From Haemophilus parahaemolyticus (GTDB lineage: Bacteria; Pseudomonadota; Gammaproteobacteria; Enterobacterales; Pasteurellaceae): 22,735 nucleotides of DNA. The stretch is taken from assembly GCF_018373095.1 (NCBI RefSeq), contig NZ_JAHAHT010000022.1, forward strand, positions 1 through 22,735, in the 5' to 3' direction. The notes under the pieces were generated by a model, which was given only the letters and a program-made list of their open reading frames with translations, was not told the DNA's origin and ran no database searches. A program made the position numbers and the translations under genes. Positions 1-6,825 of the stretch are shown piece by piece; position 1 is the stretch's first letter; every line of letters begins with the position of its first letter.

Positions 1-15
1 TGATCTCCTCTGAAA
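1..15 (-). promoter_or_regulatory. Ribosome binding site of the gene after rplU (probably rpmA)
   Basis: Just past the rplU stop, the minus strand carries GAGGAG (positions 10 to 5) close to the window edge. In Proteobacteria rplU is almost always followed by rpmA (ribosomal protein L27). The motif is therefore best read as the rpmA Shine-Dalgarno, with the start codon just outside the window. The identity of the next gene is inferred. Confidence 0.6.
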
Positions 16-327
16 TTATGCTTGAATCCCAGTGATTTTCACTTCTGTGAACCACTGACGATGACCTTGTTGTTTACGGCTGTGTTTACGACGACGGAAT
101 TTAACGATTTTAACTTTCTCGCCACGACCGTGGGCGACTACTTCAGCCACTACTTTAGAACCAGCTACTACTGGTGTACCAATTTTAACATCTTCGCCAT
201 TAACGACCATTAACACTGAGTCGAATTCAACTTTCTCACCAGTTGCAATTTCAAGTTTTTCTAAACGAACCACTTGACCTTCGCTCACTCGGTGTTGTTT
301 GCCGCCACTTTGGAAAACTGCGTACAT
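16..327 (-). CDS. rplU: 50S ribosomal protein L21
   Basis: Encodes ribosomal protein L21 (103 residues, the usual family length), a 23S rRNA-binding protein of the large subunit. The N-terminus MYAVFQSGGKQHRV and the very basic C-terminal part (VKIVKFRRRKHSRKQQGHRQ) are hallmarks of L21. The ATG is preceded on the minus strand by a GGAG-type ribosome binding site (GCGGAGTAAAT). The stop is followed immediately by a strong ribosome binding site, so a second gene (rpmA, outside the window) is probably co-transcribed. It is transcribed away from ispB, a common neighbour in gamma-proteobacteria. Identification is secure. Confidence 0.98.
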   Translation of the reverse strand: MYAVFQSGGKQHRVSEGQVVRLEKLEIATGEKVEFDSVLMVVNGEDVKIGTPVVAGSKVVAEVVAHGRGEKVKIVKFRRRKHSRKQQGHRQWFTEVKITGIQA

Positions 328-371
328 ATTTACTCCGCTAATTTGTGCCTTTTACGCTCTGCGAGAGACAC

Positions 372-400
372 TTTTAAATTCATATAAAATAGGGTTGCAA
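372..400 (-). promoter_or_regulatory. Candidate rplU promoter
   Basis: On the minus strand TTGCAA (400-395) and TTAAAA (377-372) are separated by 17 bp, a plausible sigma-70 -35/-10 pair. This would start the rplU transcript near position 365 with a leader of about 38 nt. Read by eye only; the surroundings are AT-rich, so chance matches are likely. Confidence 0.35.
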
Positions 401-532
401 TTCTACGCAAAAAGAAAACAAAGAGCAAGAACGAATTTTAGAAAATTTGAAAAAATCTTGTTTCCCATATTAGCCAATTTCTTGCTAAAACCGCTTTTTT
501 AACGATTGCTTTATTCGATTTTTAACAAAATT

Positions 533-560
533 TTGCAGCTAATAGAAAGTGCGGTAAAAT
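533..560 (+). promoter_or_regulatory. Candidate ispB promoter
   Basis: TTGCAG (533-538) and TAAAAT (555-560) are 16 bp apart, giving a start near 567 and a leader of about 26 nt before ispB. The -10 element overlaps the last base of the uptake-signal core at 546-555. The rest of the divergent region 328-592 is AT-rich and shows no other feature I can support. Confidence 0.35.
546..555 (+). repeat. Haemophilus-type DNA uptake signal core
   Basis: AAAGTGCGGT, followed by an AT-rich tract, matches the core of the H. influenzae-type uptake signal rather than the ACAAGCGGT type seen elsewhere in this window. It lies in the rplU/ispB intergenic region and touches the putative ispB -10 box. A single 10-bp match could be coincidence. 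Confidence 0.45.
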
Positions 561-592
561 CAATCTAATTTTTGGCTTTTAGATAAGAAAAG

Positions 593-1576
593 ATGACTCA
601 AAAACTTACCCTCGATCAAATTCAAGCTTTGGCAGCCAATGATATGCAATTGGTAAATGCTGAAATTTTAGCTCAACTGAACTCGGAAGTGCCGCTAATT
701 AATCAGCTTGGCTTTTATATTATTAGTGGTGGTGGCAAACGCATTCGCCCGTTAATTACCGTGCTTGCCGCACGTGCGTTAGGCTACCAAGGCAGCAAGC
801 AAATTACGACTGCCGCATTTATTGAATTTGTGCATACTGCCACCCTTTTACACGATGATGTTGTGGATGAGTCCGATATGCGTCGCGGTCGTGAAACCGC
901 CAATGCCACTTTCGGTAATGCGGCAAGTGTGCTAGTTGGCGATTACATTTATACCCGTTCTTTCCAGATGATGACCTCGGTGGATTCGCTTGAAGTACTT
1001 AAAGTAATGTCGGCAGCCACGAATGCGTTAGCAGAAGGCGAAGTTCAGCAACTGATGAATGTGAACGATCCGAATACGACCGAAGAGAGCTATATGCGTG
1101 TGATTTACAATAAAACCGCCCGCTTGTTTGAAGCTGCGACTCAATGTGTGGCGATCGTAGCCAATGTAGGTGAAGAAATTGAAACCGCACTCAAAAATTA
1201 TGGATGCTATTTAGGCACAGCATTCCAGTTAGTGGATGATATTCTTGACTACTCCGCCAATGCCCAAGCTCTCGGCAAAAATGTGGGTGACGATTACGTG
1301 GAAGGTAAACCAACGATGCCGCTTCTGCACGCAATGCATCACGGCAATGAAGAGCAAGCAAATTTGATCCGCCAAGCGATCGAAAATGGCGGGAATCGTG
1401 AAGATATTGATCAAGTGCTCTCTATTATGGCTGAGCATAAATCGCTCGATTATACGATGGAAAAAGCTAAATCTGAAGCTCAAAAAGCAGTAGATGCGTT
1501 AGCGGTATTACCTGAAAGCGAATATAAACAAGCGTTGATTTCATTGGCATACTTATCTGTAGATCGAGCTTATTAA
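593..1576 (+). CDS. ispB: Octaprenyl diphosphate synthase
   Basis: A trans-polyprenyl diphosphate synthase that extends farnesyl diphosphate with isopentenyl diphosphate to make the long side chain of ubiquinone and menaquinone. The protein has 327 residues, typical of IspB. It contains the two aspartate-rich motifs that bind Mg-diphosphate: the first in LLHDDVVDESDMRRG (about residues 90-104) and the second in LVDDILDY (about 213-220). GGGKRIRP near residue 50 is the conserved diphosphate-binding segment. The ATG is preceded by a purine-rich AAGAAAAG. The divergent rplU is the usual neighbour. The next gene starts only 9 bp after the stop, so co-transcription is likely. Exact chain length is inferred from the family. 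Confidence 0.95.
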   Translation: MTQKLTLDQIQALAANDMQLVNAEILAQLNSEVPLINQLGFYIISGGGKRIRPLITVLAARALGYQGSKQITTAAFIEFVHTATLLHDDVVDESDMRRGRETANATFGNAASVLVGDYIYTRSFQMMTSVDSLEVLKVMSAATNALAEGEVQQLMNVNDPNTTEESYMRVIYNKTARLFEAATQCVAIVANVGEEIETALKNYGCYLGTAFQLVDDILDYSANAQALGKNVGDDYVEGKPTMPLLHAMHHGNEEQANLIRQAIENGGNREDIDQVLSIMAEHKSLDYTMEKAKSEAQKAVDALAVLPESEYKQALISLAYLSVDRAY

Positions 1577-1585
1577 GGTATTTAT

Positions 1586-2482
1586 ATGCAATTTGAAGAT
1601 ATGAGTCGAAGCCAACAAGAACGTTTTTTAATGCCTATTTTATTAAAAACGCTTCAAGAATTAGGCGGACAGGCAACGAGAAATGAAATCAAAAATGAGC
1701 TTAGAAATTCTGATGAAATTTCAGAAGAAGCAATTGATAAAACTCGTCCTTCCAAAAACGGAATATATCATCCATTTAACTTCGTTTTTAATTTTAGTAT
1801 TACAAATCTTGAAATGGCAGGGTTTCTTACCTGCCCAAAACGAGGGGACGTTCAACTCACGACAAAAGGCATAATGCAAGATCTTACAAAGCTTGATATT
1901 GATAAAGATATTTATGCTTATTCAAATCCAGCTTGGAAGAAACGAAGTAAAAAAAACAAAAAAACTGACTATCCATTAGAAGAAAAGATTGAAGTTGAAG
2001 AATCTATCGATCCTAGTGAAGCATGGAAAGAAGAGCTAAAACAAGCTTTACTAAGCATGGAGCCTAAAAAGTTTGAAGCTTTTTGTCGAGCATTGATTAG
2101 AAAAATGGGCGTAGAAATTGATAATTCAATCGGTGTTTCTGCTACTAGAGATGGAGGAATTGATGGGTTTGGCTATACAATTTCTGATGATTTTAGGACA
2201 ACACGTGTTGCAATCCAAGCTAAACGTTGGAATGAAAATCAAGTGATTGGCTCACCTGAAATTGATAAATTTCGAGGAGCAATGGACAAATTCAGAGCAG
2301 AATACGGCATTTTTATTTCAACAACTCGCTTTGCTAAAGATGCTTATACGAATGCAAAAAATGAAGGAACAAGAACAATCACTTTAATCGATGGAAATAA
2401 AATTATTGAGCTTGTTGAAAAATATCAATTATATATTACGCCAATTACAACCTATCAATTAGGCGACTTTTATAAAAGTTAA
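1586..2482 (+). CDS. mrr: Mrr-type restriction endonuclease
   Basis: Predicted Type IV (modification-dependent) restriction endonuclease. The 298 residues, close to E. coli Mrr (304), divide into an N-terminal winged-helix DNA-binding region (about 10-100, Mrr_N-like), a charged linker (about 115-150, with KKRSKKNKK) and a C-terminal PD-(D/E)xK nuclease domain (about 155-285, Mrr_cat). The catalytic signature is intact: DGGIDG at 189-194 (Asp193) and QAKRW at 211-215 (Gln211, Lys213). The ATG follows AAGG at suitable distance. It sits 9 bp after ispB and 9 bp before queH in the same direction. The gene looks more AT-rich than its neighbours and uses AGA/AGG arginine codons repeatedly, whereas ispB favours CGT/CGC. 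This suggests acquisition by transfer. Its target modification cannot be read from sequence. Confidence 0.9.
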   Translation: MQFEDMSRSQQERFLMPILLKTLQELGGQATRNEIKNELRNSDEISEEAIDKTRPSKNGIYHPFNFVFNFSITNLEMAGFLTCPKRGDVQLTTKGIMQDLTKLDIDKDIYAYSNPAWKKRSKKNKKTDYPLEEKIEVEESIDPSEAWKEELKQALLSMEPKKFEAFCRALIRKMGVEIDNSIGVSATRDGGIDGFGYTISDDFRTTRVAIQAKRWNENQVIGSPEIDKFRGAMDKFRAEYGIFISTTRFAKDAYTNAKNEGTRTITLIDGNKIIELVEKYQLYITPITTYQLGDFYKS

Positions 2483-2491
2483 TTATTAAAA

Positions 2492-3238
2492 ATGACAGAA
2501 CAAACATTCCAGCCTCAAGAACACAAAGAGGCGTTACCACAAAAACGTAAACTTACCCGCAAAGGCAAAGATCCAAACGCACCATTCGTGCGTCCAAAAT
2601 TGGAATTACCAAACGGACATAATAAACTTCTGCTTCACTCTTGCTGTGCACCTTGTTCGGGCGAAGTGATGGAAGCGATCCTTGCCTCTGGAATAGAATT
2701 TACGATCTATTTTTATAATCCAAACATCCATCCGCTCAAGGAATATATGATCCGCAAAGAGGAAAATATCCGCTTTGCCGAAAAACACAATATTCCCTTT
2801 ATTGATGTAGATGACGACTACGAAAACGACCGCAAAGAGTGGTTTAGAAAAGCGGAAGGGATGGAATGGGAACCCGAACGAGGCATTCGTTGCACAATGT
2901 GCTTTGATATGCGTTTTGAAAAAGCGGCACAATATGCTCACGAGCACGGTTTCCCTGTGTTTACCAGCTGTTTAGGTATTTCCCGCTGGAAAGATATGAA
3001 TCAAATTAACGATTGCGGACATCGTGCGGCTTCTCATTATGATGATGTGGTTTATTGGGACTATAACTGGCGTAAAGGTGGTGGCTCGCAACGTATGATT
3101 GAAATCAGCAAACGCGAACGTTTCTATCAACAAGAATATTGTGGCTGTGTTTACTCTTTGCGCGATTCCAACAAATGGCGTTTGGAAACAGGTCGAAACC
3201 GCATTGAAATTGGTAAACTTTATTATTCTCCTGATTAA
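2492..3238 (+). CDS. queH: Epoxyqueuosine reductase QueH
   Basis: Member of the QueH family (formerly DUF208), which reduces epoxyqueuosine to queuosine in the anticodon wobble position of GUN tRNAs, as a non-homologous alternative to QueG. The 248 residues contain the family cysteine pattern: HSCCAPCSG (Cys51, Cys52, Cys55), RCTMC (Cys134, Cys137) and EYCGC (Cys217, Cys219). These supply iron-sulfur and metal ligands in characterised members. The first 40 or so residues are a polar, basic extension before the conserved core. The ribosome binding site is poor (an AT-rich run before the ATG), so translation may be coupled to the upstream mrr stop 9 bp away. Probably the last gene of the ispB run. 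Confidence 0.93.
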   Translation: MTEQTFQPQEHKEALPQKRKLTRKGKDPNAPFVRPKLELPNGHNKLLLHSCCAPCSGEVMEAILASGIEFTIYFYNPNIHPLKEYMIRKEENIRFAEKHNIPFIDVDDDYENDRKEWFRKAEGMEWEPERGIRCTMCFDMRFEKAAQYAHEHGFPVFTSCLGISRWKDMNQINDCGHRAASHYDDVVYWDYNWRKGGGSQRMIEISKRERFYQQEYCGCVYSLRDSNKWRLETGRNRIEIGKLYYSPD

Positions 3239-3289
3239 ATCTGCTCCGATGAGCCAAATTTCTCAAAACTGATACACTATTTCTATTTT

Positions 3290-3334
3290 CAAGCGGTTGA
3301 ATTTCGCAAAATTTTTGCCAAATCTCACCGCTTC
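3290..3334 (+). repeat. Inverted uptake-signal pair between queH and fabD
   Basis: CAAGCGGTTGAATTT at the left, with an AT-rich tail (GCAAAATTTTTGCC), is followed by the opposed copy AAATCTCACCGCTT. The arms can form an imperfect stem-loop after queH and just upstream of fabD. The tail matches the extended Actinobacillus-type uptake signal. It may also act as a weak terminator for queH; the only T-run nearby is the short CCATTTT. Confidence 0.6.
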
Positions 3335-3355
3335 CATTTTACAAGAGGAACAACA

Positions 3356-4291
3356 ATGTCTAATTTTGCAATGGTATTCCCAGGTCAAGGCTCACAAGCG
3401 GTTGGAATGCTTGCTGATCTTTCATCACAATATCCAATCGTGGAAGAAACCTTCAAACAAGCAAGCGATGTGCTTGGCTATGATTTATGGGATTTAGTTC
3501 AAAACGGCACAGCAGAAGATCTTGGTCAAACGCAACGCACACAACCTGCATTATTGGCTTCTTCTGTAGCACTTTTCCGCATTTGGCAGCAAAAATTCCC
3601 TGAAGTAAAACCGTCTGTGATGGCGGGTCACAGCTTGGGCGAATACTCTGCCTTAGTCTGTGCAGGTGTGTTAGATTTCCAAGATGCAATCAAATTAGTT
3701 GAACTACGCGGCAACGCAATGCAACAAGCCGTGCCAGCAGGCACTGGTGCAATGTTTGCGATTATCGGCTTAGATAATGAAGCAATCATCAAAGCATGTG
3801 AACAAGCAGCTAGCGAAACAGGTGAGATTGTTTCAGCAGTGAACTTCAACTCGCCTGGTCAAGTGGTGATTGCTGGTACGAAAACTGCTGCAACGCGTGC
3901 AGGCGAATTATGTAAAGAAGCAGGGGCAAAACGTGCATTGCCATTAGCAGTGAGCGTGCCTTCGCACTGTGCGTTAATGAAACCAGCGGCAGACAAATTA
4001 GCAGAAGCATTGCAAAACATCACACTAAATGCACCGCTTGTGCCTGTGATTAACAATGTGGACGTGGCAACCGAAACTGATGCAGATAAAATTCGCGATG
4101 CATTAGTTCGTCAACTTTACAGCCCTGTACGCTGGACAGAAATCGTTGAAAAAATGGCAAAAGATGGCGTAACCACGCTATACGAAATCGGTCCAGGTAA
4201 AGTATTAACAGGCTTAACCAGCCGTATCGTCAAAGAGCTTTCAGCAAAAGCGGTGAATGATGTGGCGTCGTTTGAGGCTGTAGAAGCATAA
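3356..4291 (+). CDS. fabD: Malonyl-CoA:ACP transacylase
   Basis: Transfers malonyl groups from CoA to acyl carrier protein, supplying the extender unit for type II fatty acid synthesis in the cytosol. The 311-residue protein is of normal length. It has the GQGSQ oxyanion-hole motif (10-14), the nucleophile elbow GHSLGE with Ser93, the substrate carboxylate-binding arginine in VELRG (Arg118) and the catalytic histidine in VPSHC (His204). The ATG follows a strong GAGGA. Two uptake-signal cores lie inside the coding region (3394-3402 and 4033-4041). fabG follows after an 85-bp gap. fabH does not precede it, so the usual fabH-fabD-fabG-acpP cluster is only partly present here. Confidence 0.97.
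   Translation: MSNFAMVFPGQGSQAVGMLADLSSQYPIVEETFKQASDVLGYDLWDLVQNGTAEDLGQTQRTQPALLASSVALFRIWQQKFPEVKPSVMAGHSLGEYSALVCAGVLDFQDAIKLVELRGNAMQQAVPAGTGAMFAIIGLDNEAIIKACEQAASETGEIVSAVNFNSPGQVVIAGTKTAATRAGELCKEAGAKRALPLAVSVPSHCALMKPAADKLAEALQNITLNAPLVPVINNVDVATETDADKIRDALVRQLYSPVRWTEIVEKMAKDGVTTLYEIGPGKVLTGLTSRIVKELSAKAVNDVASFEAVEA
3394..3402 (+). repeat. Uptake signal core within fabD
   Basis: Exact ACAAGCGGT core, read in fabD as codons for Ser-Gln-Ala-Val next to the GQGSQ motif. The start of a conserved active-site loop has been fitted to the uptake sequence. Confidence 0.6.
4033..4041 (-). repeat. Uptake signal core within fabD (reverse orientation)
   Basis: Exact ACCGCTTGT, the complement of the Actinobacillus-type core, inside the C-terminal third of fabD. 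Confidence 0.55.
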
Positions 4292-4293
4292 TT

Positions 4294-4360
4294 GTAGGGT
4301 GGGTTTTAGCCCACTATTGAAAATTTAGAACTATTTTGGTGGGCTGAAGCCCACCCTACG
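4294..4360. repeat. REP-like nested palindrome between fabD and fabG
   Basis: A 67-bp imperfect inverted repeat. The left arm GTAGGGTGGGTTTTAGCCCA (from 4294) is matched by the right arm GGTGGGCTGAAGCCCACC followed by CTACG, ending at 4360. Each arm is itself palindromic (GTGGG..CCCAC), so both a cloverleaf-like and a long single hairpin can form. The element lies between two co-directional fatty acid genes and ends 16 bp before the fabG start. A diverged relative lies at 15992-16064. It resembles REP/MITE-type intergenic repeats; no transposase is present. Confidence 0.8.
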
Positions 4361-4376
4361 AATAAAGGAAAACACA

Positions 4377-5102
4377 ATGCAAGGTAAAATCGCATTAGTC
4401 ACAGGGGCAACCCGTGGAATCGGGCGAGCAATCGCAGAAGAATTAAGTGCAAAAGGTGCATTCGTAATCGGCACGGCAACCTCTGAAAAAGGGGCAGAAG
4501 CTATTTCAGCTTACTTAGGTGAGAAAGGCAAAGGCTTAGTGTTAAACGTCACTGAGCCAGAATCTATTGATGCTGTTCTAGCCCAAATCAAAGCAGAAGT
4601 GGGCGACATTGACATTCTTGTCAACAATGCAGGCATCACACGCGATGGCTTGTTAATGCGTATGAAAGACCAAGATTGGTTCGACATCATTCAAACCAAC
4701 CTCACCTCGGTTTATCGCTTATCCAAAGCTGTGCTTCGCCCAATGATGAAAAAAGGTGGCCGCATTATCACTATCGGCTCGGTAGTTGGCTCAATGGGTA
4801 ACCCTGGTCAAACCAACTATTGTGCAGCGAAGGCAGGCTTAGTCGGCTTCTCAAAATCGTTGGCAAAAGAAGTGGCATCACGTGGCATTACCGTGAACGT
4901 GGTTGCTCCAGGTTTTATCGCAACTGATATGACAGATGAGCTTAACGAAGCACAAAAAGAAGCGATCTTAAGTCAAATCCCTGCGGGCGAATTAGGCACG
5001 GCACAAGATATCGCTAAAGCCGTGGCATTCTTAGCCTCTGACGATGCCCGCTACATCAACGGCGAAACCCTCCATGTGAATGGTGGTTTATATATGAACT
5101 AA
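4377..5102 (+). CDS. fabG: 3-oxoacyl-[acyl-carrier-protein] reductase
   Basis: NADPH-dependent short-chain dehydrogenase that reduces 3-ketoacyl-ACP in the fatty acid elongation cycle. The 241 residues show TGATRGIG (9-16, cofactor binding), NNAG (83-86) and the catalytic set Ser135, Tyr148, Lys152 in YCAAK. The sequence is very close to E. coli FabG throughout (ITRDGLLMRMKD, GETLHVNGG near the end), which separates it from generic SDR enzymes. The ATG follows AAAGGA. It is the second gene of the fabD-fabG pair and ends at a strong terminator; acpP, its usual downstream neighbour, is absent. Confidence 0.97.
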   Translation: MQGKIALVTGATRGIGRAIAEELSAKGAFVIGTATSEKGAEAISAYLGEKGKGLVLNVTEPESIDAVLAQIKAEVGDIDILVNNAGITRDGLLMRMKDQDWFDIIQTNLTSVYRLSKAVLRPMMKKGGRIITIGSVVGSMGNPGQTNYCAAKAGLVGFSKSLAKEVASRGITVNVVAPGFIATDMTDELNEAQKEAILSQIPAGELGTAQDIAKAVAFLASDDARYINGETLHVNGGLYMN

Positions 5103-5112
5103 TAAAGTTCAT

Positions 5113-5140
5113 ATGCCCCTGAGTGATCAGGGGCATTCTT
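5113..5140 (+). terminator. Rho-independent terminator after fabG
   Basis: Ten-bp perfect stem ATGCCCCTGA/TCAGGGGCAT with a GTGA loop, followed by TCTTTT, starting 10 bp after the fabG stop. The convergent lgt stop codon begins at 5143, so the stem may also serve lgt, though no clear T-run follows it on the minus strand. Confidence 0.9.
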
Positions 5141-5932
5141 TTAATCTTTTCGTTTATACGCCCAAAGCATAATCACAATCCCACCAATAATCATCGGGAG
5201 TGATAACAACTGACCGCGGGTGATTAAGTCAGCTGCGGTGTTTACTGTTGGATCGAAATCACGTACATATTCCACTAAGAAACGGAACACACCATAGCCA
5301 ATTAAAAACAAGCCTGCAACCGAACCTGTTGGTCGAGGTTTACGAATAAACACATTCAGCATAATAAACAGCACAACACCTTCGAGGAAAAATTCATAAA
5401 GCTGTGAAGGGTGGCGTGGTAAATAACCGCCATTTGGGAACATTACCGCCCAAGGCACATCTGTAACTCTGCCCCAAAGTTCGTCGTTGATAAAATTCCC
5501 AATTCGCCCCGCCCCTAATCCAAACGGAATAAGCGGTGCAACAAAATCAGCCGTTTGCCAGAATGAGCGAGCTTGGCGGCGGGAAACCCAAATCATTGCA
5601 ACAATCACGCCAATTAAGCCACCATGGAATGACATCCCACCTTCCCAAATACGGAAAAGATAAAGCGGGTCTTGCAAAAAATGGCCAAAACTGTAGAAGA
5701 ATACATCACCAATACGACCACCTAACACCACTCCCCAAAAGCCTGTGTATAGCAGTTGATCGACATTTTCACTTGTCCAAACACCGTGCGAATTTTTTGC
5801 TCGACGCATACCAAGCCAATAGGCAAAACCAAAACCGATGAGGTACATTAAACCGTACCAACGCAGTGAAATCGGACCGATGCTGAAAATAATCGGATCG
5901 ATTTGAGGGAAAGTTAAAAATTGTGAATTCAT
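5141..5932 (-). CDS. lgt: Prolipoprotein diacylglyceryl transferase
   Basis: Inner-membrane enzyme that moves diacylglycerol from phosphatidylglycerol onto the lipobox cysteine of prolipoproteins, the first step of lipoprotein maturation. The 263-residue product has multiple membrane helices, the HGG motif with His103 and the Lgt signature GAGRIGNFINDELWGR (140-155) with essential Arg143. The start MNSQFL is chosen because AAGGAA lies 7 bp upstream on the minus strand; the frame stays open for 20 further codons, but they have no similarity to Lgt. Upstream on the same strand is the tauE-like gene, about 93 bp away, separated by a hairpin. Convergent with fabG. Confidence 0.96.
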   Translation of the reverse strand: MNSQFLTFPQIDPIIFSIGPISLRWYGLMYLIGFGFAYWLGMRRAKNSHGVWTSENVDQLLYTGFWGVVLGGRIGDVFFYSFGHFLQDPLYLFRIWEGGMSFHGGLIGVIVAMIWVSRRQARSFWQTADFVAPLIPFGLGAGRIGNFINDELWGRVTDVPWAVMFPNGGYLPRHPSQLYEFFLEGVVLFIMLNVFIRKPRPTGSVAGLFLIGYGVFRFLVEYVRDFDPTVNTAADLITRGQLLSLPMIIGGIVIMLWAYKRKD

Positions 5933-5978
5933 AGGTTTCCTTATGTGAATTTCTGTGTAATAAGAATTCTGAAACATT

Positions 5979-6006
5979 CCCCTCTTTAGCAAAGAGGGGA
6001 TTTTTT
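5979..6006. repeat. Hairpin of the CCCCTCTTT family (half copy), terminator-like on plus strand
   Basis: CCCCTCTTTAGCAAAGAGGGG forms a 9-bp perfect stem with a 3-nt loop and is followed on the plus strand by ATTTTTT. The same hairpin forms both ends of the larger palindrome at 10919-11034. The T-run is on the plus strand, where no gene precedes it, so it is better explained as a repeat copy than as a terminator of the minus-strand tauE gene. Confidence 0.7.
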
Positions 6007-6025
6007 AGACGCTGTAAAATAATAG

Positions 6026-6817
6026 CTAACTCAAAAATATCTTCCCAGCCATCACCAACAACAAGCAAGCAAAACCTTTTTTAAGGATCGGTACAGGCAA
6101 GCTATTTGCTGCAGTTGCACCAAGTTTTGAGGTAAAAAATGAAGTCAGTGTAATACCAACTAACGCAGGCAAATACACATAACCAAGTGAAAATTCAGGC
6201 AAATCTGGCACACTCCAACCGCTGGCGATAAAGCTAAACATACCCGCCAAGCCTAAAAACGCTCCGCAGAAAGAGGAAGTACCAATTGCGGCTTTCATCT
6301 CCACGCCTCGACCATTTAAAAACGGCACAATAAAACCGCCGCCACCAATGCCCGCAATGCTCGATAACGCCCCGATAATCCCACCTGCGACAACCATACT
6401 CTGCTTGGTAAGCGGTCGAATTTTACTTGATTTTTTCAATGAGAAAATCATCTTGCCCGCCATATAGACCACCATCACTGCAAAGAGTTTCTTCGCTAGT
6501 TGGGCATCTAAACCGCTGATAAACAGCCCACAAAGAAAGACGGAAATCATAATAGAAGGCAGCAACACTTTCGCGATGCCTAAATCGACATTACCCAACT
6601 TATGATGGCGTTGTGCGGAAGAAAACGCGGTAATGACGATGGTTGCAAAGGAAGTACCAAGTGCCGCCGACATCAAATGTTCAGGCGGCACGCCCACCAT
6701 CGGGAAAAGATAAACCAATGCGGGCACAATAATTAGCCCGCCGCCAATGCCAAATAAACCTGCCAGAAAGCCGATGAATAAGCCGAGTATTAGGCAGCTG
6801 ATAAAAAATGTAAGCAT
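6026..6817 (-). CDS. TauE/SafE-family membrane permease
   Basis: Predicted inner-membrane transporter of the sulfite exporter TauE/SafE (former DUF81) family, 263 residues with about eight hydrophobic segments. It shows the family's internal duplication: GIGGGLIIVP at 23-32 and GIGGGGFIVP at 156-165, each in an N-terminal position of a repeat half. Members have been linked to export of sulfite, sulfoacetate or other organosulfur anions, but the substrate here is unknown. The ATG follows AGGAG. That Shine-Dalgarno lies just after the stop of the upstream oxidoreductase gene, with only 8 bp between the two genes, so translation is probably coupled. A hairpin separates it from lgt. Confidence 0.88.
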   Translation of the reverse strand: MLTFFISCLILGLFIGFLAGLFGIGGGLIIVPALVYLFPMVGVPPEHLMSAALGTSFATIVITAFSSAQRHHKLGNVDLGIAKVLLPSIMISVFLCGLFISGLDAQLAKKLFAVMVVYMAGKMIFSLKKSSKIRPLTKQSMVVAGGIIGALSSIAGIGGGGFIVPFLNGRGVEMKAAIGTSSFCGAFLGLAGMFSFIASGWSVPDLPEFSLGYVYLPALVGITLTSFFTSKLGATAANSLPVPILKKGFACLLLVMAGKIFLS

Positions 6818-6825
6818 AGTAACTC

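Noticed and set aside
328..400. Structured L21 leader autoregulating rplU
   Set aside because: The 5' region is short and AT-rich, with no convincing stem resembling the Firmicutes L21 leader.
5933..5992. 20-codon N-terminal extension of lgt
   Set aside because: It reaches into a repeat hairpin and has no ribosome binding site, while MNSQFL has AAGGAA upstream.
5979..6006. Terminator for the tauE-like gene
   Set aside because: The T-run lies on the plus strand, opposite to tauE transcription; the same hairpin is a repeat elsewhere.
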